A stretch of 64,000 nt of DNA, from positions 16,633,892 through 16,697,891 of the forward strand of contig JBBMNZ010000003.1 in NCBI GenBank assembly GCA_037954325.1, in the 5' to 3' direction. The stretch is from Fistularia commersonii (lineage: Eukaryota > Chordata > Actinopteri > Syngnathiformes > Fistulariidae). The translations under genes were made by a program, and so were the position numbers. Each line of letters starts with the position of its first letter. The stretch's first letter is position 1. The notes beneath the pieces were generated by a model. It was not told the origin of the DNA, made no database searches, and saw only the letters and a list, made by a program, of their open reading frames with translations. Positions 50,801 through 60,866 of the stretch are shown one piece after another.

Positions 50801-53579
50801 GAATATATTTATGTAACATATACTGTATAAATTTATTTTTCCCCATTAACATGATACTTGAAATTGACACGGTTTAGAAATTCAATTTTCTCTGTTTTTT
50901 TCCAATCATTATTTGTTTTGCTACGATGATTTCCAGTAGAACTATCGGTAACGTTGGGTTATATTACCATGATAAGTAATGTTATTGTTATTATGAATTT
51001 TTTGTTTGTTTGTGAGTCAAAGAAGGGTTTTAATCTGAAATTTCCATCATTATGTTTCCATACTGTATGACTGACTCACTTTGGCTTTGGAGAAAATAAA
51101 AGAAATTCAGACCATGATTAAACTAGCCCATAATACCAAGTGACACCATAAGATTATAGTGCCAGAAAGAAAGTGTTCACATAAGCAGAAAGTACAGCCC
51201 ATGATATAAACATATAGGGTTTTGTATTAGTTTAAATGTGTGTGCTTTTTCAAAGTGTATAGCTTTTGCTGCTCCTGTAACATATTTAAGGAAAAGAGAG
51301 TCCTCGGTCAACACATTTCAGTCTGCTGTTTCCCTTTGCCAGAGTAAACCATCAATCTTTTGTGTCTCAGAGTGAAAGGGGAAATGGACTGGCACCTCAC
51401 CTCTGAAACCTTTTGATTACCCATTTTCCTCCTAATGCCACGTGAGCTCACATTGGCCAGGCCTCATGACAGACAAGCCATTAAAGAACATAACGACTTC
51501 CCTGCTCCACACTGCTCAGCTGCCCACCCTCCCGCTTCTCCTCCACAGCCTCAGCATTTTGCTCTCTGCACTCTGATTAATTTCCAAACTAACTTGTTTA
51601 TCGTCCGCAGCCGGCTTTCGACTGGAGTGGCCGGCACAATACATCCTTTTCTCCCTACACGACTGATGCTTTGACTCTGGAAATGGTCAGGAATTATTCA
51701 TCAGCTGTCCTCCTCCACTTTACATTTGCTTGGAGATGAGGGGCAGCGGTGCAGCCTCCCTGGACTTTTCATTTTCTCGTACACTTCCGCCTCAGTCGTT
51801 TTGCACCGCGATCCTTCTCAAGAGAGAGGAACCTTTAAGTCAGAGGAGAGGCTCGAGTGTTGATTCTTAAAGGGAAGCTGGTCTGCTCTTGAGAATAAGA
51901 TGACACCTTTTTGCTCCTTGTGGAGAGATTGTCTTCTCAGACAGGCTACAATAGAATGAAGCAACAAAAAATGTTGAAGAACATTTAATCCAAAGGGAAT
52001 TGCACAAACCTTTTCATTAACCTTTTTAAATCTTCGGTTATCACCATGCTAACATGCTCACAGTGTTGAGCATTTTGTTTTGTTTTAATGGTTGCGATCC
52101 AGAAATCTGGTTATTTGATTATTCTACGTTCTAAAAGTATATATCGCAGCAGATTGTCTGTGTGATTGTTGTTAATTTGTTAACTGTGCCCTCTGGCTGT
52201 CTTGGCCAAGACACACTTGAAATAAAGACTTTAATTCTCAGTTTGGTTTTCTCGGTTAAAGAAACATCTCGGTTAAACATAATCTAAATGAGGGGTTTCA
52301 GACAGCAAGATGGCTTTATCTGAATATAATACAGTCAGAAGGTTGCTGGTGAATAAATTAATATAAAAAGCACCGTGTTTTGGTGGAATAAATGCAAATA
52401 CATATGAAAAGAGGTAATAGATTGTTCCGTGATGCCATGTTCAGATAACAGTTGCAATGGCCTCTGAAATCTTCATACTTGTTTGTTATACTCTCCCTCG
52501 ACTTTGAGACAAATTTATTTTATCCCTTAAGTTGACCAGAGGCTTTCATGGCAGCCTTTCTCAACAAATACAATTGTTACCAAATAATTTTATTTCACCG
52601 ATCTTTTTATCAGTAATAAGGCCAAATTTTATTTGATAGATTGGAAAGTGATGCATAGATCACCATTCAAATGATTTATCCATTTGCGTGAATTCATTTT
52701 TCCGATTTGCTGACTTCCTTTACTTCACTTTTTTCAATTCTATGTTGTATGTTTATTTCAATGAATGTAGTTTTTTCCAGTTAGACTAGATTGTCATTAA
52801 TGCTGGAATAATCAGATGTTCTCATTCTAAACTGTTAACTTTACTCTTTACTATTTAGTTTCCTATTCAGGTTTGTTTTACTGCAGGACTGTTTCTCTCA
52901 TCTCTGTTAGACAGGATTGTTTCTGCTTTGGTTGAACGACAGTAAGGGGTTTTGGGCTTCTCTTTGTTATACATAATTAATTTCTTTGTACTATATTGGG
53001 TCACCTGGAACTAGATAAAACTAATCACTATCTTTGAACTAAAGTGTCCCATATCATTTTGACCTCAGTTGTATCACATGTGGTCTTGTGAAGGGCATCG
53101 GGACTTATGTGATTTAAGTCGAAACAACTTCCTTTTTAGAAGGGGCTATGCTTGTCACTTTTTTTCATTTTATTGTTACTTTTATATTAGCATTTATATC
53201 ACACTCCTGACATCATAAAACATAAAAAAAATTCAAAACCTAAAACTAGATGAGATTTTGAATCGTCCCCATCTTAAGGAATCTGAGTGATTCATGGTTA
53301 CCTTTGATTGTCATCATTCACTTTTGCTTCAGCCAACAGCTGCAAAATTCCTCATTATGTGAAGACAAGTGGAAATAAAGTAAAATTAAGTATAAGGTGT
53401 TGGGACTCAATAAATAAACCTCATATGTGAGCTTGTTATCAAACACTGTAGTGTTCTGTGTATCATGCATTAGTTCGCTGCAATTTTTTTTTATAGATCT
53501 TCTTCCTTATCTCTTTTATCTCTCTCATTTTTACAGGTTGATGTAAAGCTTGCATTGAGCTAGTTTAGGTTTCCATCCT

Positions 53580-53760
53580 CCTTTCATACTATTGAAAGGG
53601 GTTCTTTCTTAACTCTGACTCCGTGGTTGCTCTCAGGGGAATTGTTGGCTCCCCTGTAAATAATTACAAAATAAGAGTCCAAACCTGCTCTATATGTAAA
53701 GTGCCCTGAGATAACTCCTGCTGTGACTGTGCGCTATGTAAATTAAATTGACTTGACTTG
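53580..53760 (+). mobile_element. Retroposon 3' tail, unclassified
   Basis: ggttctttcttaactctgac, then ctctatatgtaaagtgccct, gagataactcctgctgtgac and tgcgctatgtaaattaaatt leading into a TTGAC-type tail. This block order is a common fish retroposon 3' end. The 5' limit is uncertain. Confidence 0.5.
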
Positions 53761-53904
53761 GCATTTATTAATTACTGCTCAGTAAAAAGTGCCTCTGGGG
53801 CTGATGGGGGTGTCATAGGTTTGATGGTACACGGTTTTGCCTCTTTTTTTTAAACTCTGTTAATCCTAGCGCCTAGCTCCAAAGTAGCTGAATATATACA
53901 AGAG

Positions 53905-55262
53905 TTCTTCTTCTTTTCCTTTTGGCTTTTCCCTTCAGGGGTCGCCACAGCGAATCAATCTTCTCCATCTAACACTATCCTCTGTATCCTCCTGTCTCAC
54001 ACCAACTAACTTCATATCCTCTCTCACGACATCCATAAATCTTTACTTTGGTCTTCCTCTAGATCTCCTGCCTGGCAGTTCAAATTCCAGCATCTGTCTA
54101 CCAATATATTCACTATCCTTCCACTGTACATGACCGAACCATCTCAGTCTGGCTTCTCTGACCGCTCCAAAACACCTAACATGTGCTGTCCCTCTGATGG
54201 ACTCATTCCTGATCCTATCCATCCTTGTCACTAACAAAGAGAGCCTCAACATCCTCATCTCTGTGACCTCCAGCTCTACCGCCTGTCTTTTCATCAATGT
54301 CACTGTTTCTAACCATACAGCATCGCTGGTCTCACCACTGTCTGGTACACCTTCCCTTTCATTCTGGCTGATAATCTTCTATCGCATAGTACCCCTGACA
54401 CTTTTCTCCACCCATTCCAACCTGCTTGGACCCATTTCTGCACCTCTTTTTCAGACTCTCAGTTGCTCTGGACTGTTGACCCTAAGTACTTAAAATCCTC
54501 CAACTTCCTGATCTCCTCTCCCTGTAGTCTCACTGTTCTACCCGGGTTCCTCTCATTCACACACATATATTGCTGCAACTAACCTCTCCTTTCCACAGCA
54601 TACCCTCAACTCTCGAAATTTTCCGCAACCTGTTAGACAAGAAGGGGCTCAGAGCTGATCCCTGATAGAATCCCACATCCACCTTGAACGTCTCTGTTAC
54701 ACCTACGGCATACTTCACCAGTGTCTCACAGCTAGCATACATGTCCTGCACCAGTCATGTCGTGCACCAGTCTAACATACTTCTCTGCCACTCCAGACTT
54801 CCTCATTCAATACCAGAGTCCTTCTCTCGGCACCCTGTCGTAAGTTTTTTTCTAGGTCTACAAAAGTGCAATGCAGCTCCCTCTGACCTCCTCTGTAGTT
54901 CTCTATTAGCATTCTCAAAGCAAATACTGCATCTGTAGTACTGTTTCTAGGCATGAAGCCATACTGCTGCTCTCAAATGCTGACTTCTGCTCTCAGTTTA
55001 GTTTCCAATACTCTTTTCCATTACTTCATTGTAGGGCCCATCTACTCGTAGAAACTCTACCGCTGCCTCTCCCAGAGACCTCCATACACCCACAGGTATA
55101 TCATCAGGACCAACTGCCATTCCACTCTTCATCCTATTCAATGCCTTCCTCACTTCAGTTTTACTAATCTCTGCGACTTTGTGGTCTTCAACAGTCACCT
55201 CTTCTACCCTTCCCTCTCTTTCATTTTCCTCATTCATGAGCTTTTTAAAGTACTCTTGCGTC
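53905..55262 (-). mobile_element. RTE-clade LINE 3' half (reverse transcriptase side), minus strand
   Basis: On the minus strand it starts with EYFKKLMNEENEREGRVEEV (from about 55255), then EVRKALNRMKSGMAVGPDDI, FALRMLIENYRGGQRELHC, QGSALSPFL, RMLRLSLLVTRMDRIRNE, EARLRWFGHVQ and LPGRRSRGRPK. It ends with an AAGAAGAAG tail at about 53905-53920. The stretch that should carry the FADD catalytic motif, between about 54640 and 54566, is deleted, and several frameshifts are present, so it is inactive. It joins head to head with the inverted 5' half at 55263. Confidence 0.82.
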
Positions 55263-56590
55263 GCCTGATCAGAGAGACGCTAGCCCGTGTCCCCCTGAGC
55301 CAGTACCAAGTCCGGATAACTGCAGAGGGTTACGTCAGGAAGGGCATCGGAAAACTTGTGCCAAAACCGAACATGCGAATCAAACCTAATAATCTCATAC
55401 CGGATCGGTTGAGGCTCGGGTCAACTAACTAACCTACAGGGTATCAATGGAAATTGGGCTACTGTGGGTTGAATAAGGAGAGGAGGAAGGCATGTTCGGA
55501 AGCAGGGAGAGAAGAAGAAAGGCAAGAGTCTGGGACTGAGAGTAAGGACTTTGAATATTGGGACGATGACAGGAAAAGGTAGTGATTGGCTGGCATGATG
55601 CAAAGAAGGAAGGTGGATATACTGTGTGTCCAGGAGACCAGGTGGAAAGGTAGTAAGTCTAGAAGCTTAGGAGCAGGCTTTAAGTTGTACCATCATGGTA
55701 CTGACAGGAAGAGAAATTGAGTAGGAGTTATCTTGAAGGAGGAGTTTGTGAGGAGTGTTCGGGAGGTGAATAGAATGTCAGATAGACTTATGAGTCTGAA
55801 ACTGGAAATTGAAGGTGTGATGCTCAATGTTGTTAGTGGCACCTGTGGGCTGTGAATTAGAGGCGGGGGAGGAGAAGTTCTGGAATAAGTTAGACTTCAA
55901 TGGACGTGTTTGTGCAGGCAATAGAGGGGATGGAGAAGTGATGGGCAGGTTTGGTATCCAGGATAGGAACGCAGAGGGACAGATGATGGTAGATTTTGCT
56001 AAAAGATTGGAAATGGCTGTAGTGATTACTTTTTTCCAGAAAAGACAGAAACATAGAGTAAGTAACCATTAAGAGTGGAGGTAGAAGCATGCAGGAAGAC
56101 TACATCTTGTATAGACGAGGTACTCTGAAGATCAGTAATTGCAAAGTTGTGATAGGTGAGAGTTCAGCCAGACAGCATAGGATGTTGGCTTGTAAGATGA
56201 CTCTGGTGAAAAGGAAGATCAAGAGGGCAAAGGCAGAGCAGAGGACAAAGTGCTGGAAGCTGAAAAGGGAGGAGTGTTGTATGGTTTTCAGGGAGGAATT
56301 GAGAAAGACTCTGGGTGGTCAGGGAAAGCTTCCAGACTGGACAACTACAGCTAATGTGATCAGGGATAAAGTCGGTGAGTACTTGGTGTGTCGTCTGTTA
56401 GGACAGTAGATAAGGAGACTTGGTGGTGGAAAGAAGTACAAGAATATATACAGAAAAAGTGGTTCGCAAAGAAGTTGGACCCTGAGGGGACTGAAGAGTA
56501 CAGGGAGATACAGCGTAAGGTAAAGATGGAGGTAGCAAAGGCAAAACAAAGGGCGTACCATGACCTGTATCCATCTCCATCTTCTATCTG
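55263..56590 (+). mobile_element. RTE-clade LINE 5' half, inverted relative to its 3' half
   Basis: On the + strand it begins with the RTE 5' region (agccagtaccaagtccggat; gcagagggttacgtcaggaa; taccggatcggttgaggctc). It continues through the endonuclease: vDILCVQETRWKGSKSRSLG near 55612-55672, DFNGRV near 55890, and VDFAKRLEMAVV near 55990. It then enters the linker (ARQHRMLACKMTL; EECCMVFREELRKTLGGQGK; KETWWWKEVQEYIQKKW) and stops at AKAKQRAYHDLY near 56570. Frames are broken in several places. Together with 53905-55262 it lacks only a short central piece, roughly 50-60 codons by comparison with the family. Confidence 0.8.
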
Positions 56591-57087
56591 CTATCACTTG
56601 AGTTACATTGACAGAGAGTGGGTAAGAGTCTAGGTCTGCTGGTTGGCTACCCTGTCAAATTCCTGTCTGAGGGCCATGACCTTTCAAATGGATCTGTCAG
56701 CCGAACTCACATTTACACCACAAATTTGCATAATACAACAGCATTAAAATGAAATTACCACAAAAAAAGGCAAGGTTTAGTCACCAACGCACACCCACAA
56801 TACCATCAAGAGAAATGCTGCTGTGTCTAATGGATCACTGGACAGCAACTTGTTGATGAACACTAATGACAGCAATTATTCAGTCTGAAAAGTGATGGGA
56901 AATAGGCATCGTGGGGAGGTAAAGTGAAGCCATTAATAAATGTAGCTCTGTTTGTGTTGAGAAACAACTGTATCGAACATTGATTTAAAGCGGTTGATTT
57001 TGCCAGCGTGTTATGTGGGCGATGAGAAGACCCTCTTAAGGGGAAAGCCTCGAGACAGACAACCATGTAGATGCACAAACTGAGGCC

Positions 57088-57107
57088 CACACACACACAC
57101 ACACAGG
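57088..57107. repeat. (CA)n microsatellite, short
   Basis: About ten CA units. Confidence 0.85.
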
Positions 57108-58076
57108 CCCACAAACAGTCAGTAGGTCAGTCGACATCACAGTAAACTGACAGTTTCTTCCAGTCGTGTGAGCAGTAAACTGTGTCATCTATCTGGCCCG
57201 TTCTCCAACGCACCCCGCCCTCTCATCGACCCGCGTCCCTTACAGGCTGAAATATGTCACCACTAATTACAATTATTAATTGGAAATAGGAAATCAATGT
57301 CTCTGAATTAAACACAAGCTTGAATGTTTGTATATGGGTCAGCTGTCACCAAACAGCTCTGCGCTGTATGATAGCAAGGACATATTCAAAACTTCATGCG
57401 CGTCCTGTCACACACGTGGCTCCATTAGCAGCAACTTCAATCCATTTGTTGTGAAGGTGGAAATGGTTTACTTTCACCCCGCTGCTTCTTTTATAATGTA
57501 TTGTTTACTTATTTGTCAGGGGAGTGCACAGTGGCAGCCTGACAGCATGCTCATGAAAACAGCTTTATCCATGCAAGCGCTGCAGCCCTGAACAAATGTC
57601 TGCTTTACTAGTCCGTGCTCACCGGAGGCACAACTCTTCCCCGTCATTGACCTTTTTCACTAAGGTGGTAGGAGTTCTCTCTTATAAAGAAAAACTGCCT
57701 GGACGTGTTTCACGCTGCTTTTAGGTAATAAATGTTTTCATTCGAGTACAAGCCATTATTTACCTCACCGATACAACTAGTGATCTGGCCAATAACCTAA
57801 GTTTTGAAAGCTTTGCTCTTCATATGAAGGATAGACTGGCTCGCTCCTCAGATGAATCACAAGTAGCATTTTTTTGTGTTTGTAGCAAAATCGATTAATC
57901 TGGCATAAATATAAAAGCGTTGTATTTGAAATGGATTATATTGGGGTTCTGCCTGAAGTAACACAAGCTCAGTGATTGCTTATCACCAAAGGTGTCGTAT
58001 CTTGCAGATTGTTCGTCTCTCCTCTTGCTCCATGTTTGTCTTTTGTTTTTTTTGACAAAAAATGCCATTGAATTGA

Positions 58077-58102
58077 AAATGAATGAATGAATGAATGAAT
58101 GA
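58077..58102. repeat. (GAAT)n microsatellite
   Basis: Six tandem GAAT units following aaaat. Confidence 0.9.
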
Positions 58103-58394
58103 AATCAGCCCAGGGCTCTGAGTCTGCGTATGCATATATGTTTGTGCGCATGCACATACAGACTGGATAGTTCATTGGTGGGCCAAAGCTGTGCATGCAG
58201 CAGAGAGAGCATTCATTGGCCAACAGCTCTTTAGGTTAACTTAATGACAGATAGAGAGCAACTTTTTAATTATTTATTCATCCCTACTTTCAGCCATTTA
58301 ATGGCTCTGAGTTTAGAGAATGTCAGGTTTTCCTCTCTTTTTGATGTTAAGTTTCAGGCAAGGAAGCTTTGTGTGTCTGGTTTCTGATTCGTGT

Positions 58395-58690
58395 CTGATG
58401 CTTTTAAGATATGATAAGATGAGATGAGATAAGATGAGATAAGATAAGATAAGATAAGATAAGATAAGATAAGATAAGACCTTTTTGATCCCCATAGGGG
58501 AAATTGGTTTGTCAAAGCAGTGCAACAAATATGAATATATATATAGACCAAGTACCAAGTGAATATAAATAGACCAGACAAATTAACAGGACGAAGACAA
58601 CAAGGATAAAAATAGATAACAGATTGACAACAACAATGACAGAAATACATACACATCTAATGAGAAAATACTAATTAGTAAGTAATAAAA
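58395..58690 (-). mobile_element. LINE/SINE 3' end with (ATCTT)n tail
   Basis: On the minus strand the end reads aatttcccctatggggatca, then aaaaaggtc and a run of ATCTT pentamers (+ strand AAGAT units, about 58407-58489). The sequence upstream on the minus strand is AT-rich and degenerate. A 3' end of this form is typical for fish L2-like LINEs and their SINE partners. The pentamer run also translates to a spurious repetitive peptide. Confidence 0.5.
58407..58489. repeat. (GATAA)n-type pentamer array
   Basis: About 16 units of gataa with some gatga variants at the left end; the right part is regular. It forms the tail of the retroposon fragment at 58395-58690. Confidence 0.95.
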
Positions 58691-59792
58691 TACTGGTTAA
58701 AAAGACTATATGTTGTCAAATATTGTAATATACATTGCCCATTGATTTCCAAGTCTTTACAGTTCCCAAGTCAAGCCCCACATATGTAGATTCAAGTTCA
58801 CCATCAAGTACTCAAGACAGGGAAGTCGCCACAAGTTTTTATCCAACGGAGGAAAAACCTACCAAAGCTGTTGTAAATGATTGGTCTGCAGTGGAATTTG
58901 CCAAAGGGCTTTATGGAAAAACATTTTTTAATAACATTTTTTTCTAATTTGGGGGTGTGTTAAGGACTAGACGCAAGTCCCTGTTGGTTTGAGTCTGAAG
59001 TACACTCCTATGTACCTCCAGTCTGACTTGTGTCAATGTCATGTGACTCATCTTTAGACCTCTGTTGAAAATTCTATAAGGCAATCAGCCATGTGTCCTT
59101 ATTTAGAACAGCTTTTGCTATTTCAGAACAGAAATTTAGGTCTTGTATGTTATGCCATACAAAACATAATCATACACATACAGATAGAGATTCACTAACA
59201 ACATCTACGACACTTAGTAATGATAACTGCAGTCAAATACATACATAGGCAGTATTTGTCATTATTAAGTTTGGCAAAATATAAAAGAACATACCCCAAA
59301 TCAAAAGGAATACATTGCATAAATAGCGTTTTAAAATAGTCAATCAATCCCAGAGTTTAACTTTTGCCTCACAAGGCAGATATTCCATTTAATTATTATC
59401 ATTTGTCCCATCCATATCAAAGCTTTTATAGAGGATAAAAAATAGCTGCGGTTTCTGTGGTACATCTGCTCTTTATTCTAAGAGCATCTTAAGTTGCGCG
59501 TCGACATGTGTTTCTTTTTAACATCAGGTCTCGTTTCGTTTTGTTCAGATATAAGTGCTGTGTCCATTTCATCCCCCTATCAAATCTCTGCATGCAACTC
59601 AGTCTCTGCTGTGGTCTTTTCAAACACCTCTTTAAACCATAAAAACCTTTCACTTATTCGAAGGCTAAATCAAATGCGAGGGAACCGCTGATGGGGTTGA
59701 AACTTCAGAAAGAACTTCAAAATTGTGACTATAAACCTGAATTAAATTCAGGTAACCACCTAACCTACGTAAATGTCATGATGTTGTGTTTG

Positions 59793-59850
59793 TGTATGCA
59801 TGTGTGCGCGCACTTGTGTGTGTGTGTGTTTGCGTGTGTGTGTGTGTGTA
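59793..59850. repeat. Imperfect (GT)n run
   Basis: gtgtgcgcgcacttgtgtgt, then tgtgtgtttgcgtgtgtgtg; alternating purine-pyrimidine with a few interruptions. Confidence 0.85.
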
Positions 59851-60125
59851 TGCAACTTTACACAACACAATATTGTTAATTCGTATTTACTTCCAAATAA
59901 AATACTTCCATTCCACTCAGCCATAAACAGCTCTTATGCCCTAATTTGGTCCAGTCTACATAAACCCTCTGGAATAAACCAATCCATACAATTCCTGATT
60001 ATTATCAGCAGGGTGGATCCAAGACAAATGGCTGCAGTTGTTCCTCCATAGATCAACAGATGGCCCAGTGTGTTTTCAGCCACTCAGCAGTATTGCTCTC
60101 TGTGCTTTGGTGTATTGGCAGGTTT

Positions 60126-60158
60126 GCATTCCCTCCCTCTCTATGAGGGAGGGAATGC
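60126..60158. repeat. Perfect 14-bp inverted repeat
   Basis: Arms GCATTCCCTCCCTC (60126-60139) and its exact reverse complement (60145-60158) around a 5-base spacer, tctat. Confidence 0.9.
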
Positions 60159-60853
60159 CTCCTCTTTGTGGAAAATAATTTTCTTACCTTATCGGGAGAG
60201 GTCCCATATGTTTCAAAGATCGAATCACAGACTGTCACCTAAATTTAATATTGTAATATTGTATTGTAAGATCAATGGTTCTTTGTCAGTCGGCTTCTGA
60301 GACGTATATCATCTGTGTAACCTGATGCCTGTAAGCTGAACATGGCCAGCATATTATCTGATGCACAAATCAACAAAGGGCACAACTCCGACACATCTCT
60401 GGCCCAGCCTGCAAGACAGCAAAGCTGATGCTTGTGGCTGACATGATGTACAAATGCAAAGAGCCTTTGAGAGGAGAAAATTGGGTCTAGAAAATAAAAA
60501 AATGTTTATTTTGTAAATTCCAGCTGTATACTATATGATTAAAGATATTTGAGGGCTTTACTTGTTTTTTAAATGATTAAATTCAAATTTCTGCTTTTAT
60601 GTCAGGAAACTTTTTCATACTTTAACCTCAAATACTGTTTCTTATGCAACATTTGCTTCTATCACATTTATAGCAAAGGGAGAAATGTAACAATATGATA
60701 AGGAAATTGATTAAATTAAATCATATCATTGCACTTTTTTGTGGCCGTCAGTGACTCCCGAGCTTGATACTACTCTGACAATAATCCAGGCCGTGTTTTC
60801 CTCATGCATCGGTGGGTTGGTTCATCCAAACAAACACAAGTTTTTGTGTGAAA

Positions 60854-60866
60854 TGCCCTCTAGTGG
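60854..60866 (-). promoter_or_regulatory. Candidate CTCF core site (reverse)
   Basis: The minus strand reads CCACTAGAGGGCA, again 13 of 13 with CCASYAGRKGGCR. It points towards the forward site at 8069. Occupancy is unknown, and teleost repeats sometimes carry this string. Confidence 0.35.

Noticed and set aside
51435..51674. Proline-rich 79-codon frame
   Set aside because: GC-richer DNA gives a longer chance frame. I considered a conserved element but could not support a gene.
52188..52200. Third CTCF-like site
   Set aside because: Only 11 of 13 consensus positions match on the minus strand.
49833..56590. Host nuclease or polymerase gene
   Set aside because: All protein similarity is to RTE polyprotein segments, with frameshifts, stops and LINE-type tails.
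58313..58656. Open frames with repeated LILSY peptide
   Set aside because: They translate the pentamer tail of a retroposon; the repetition comes from DNA, not protein selection.
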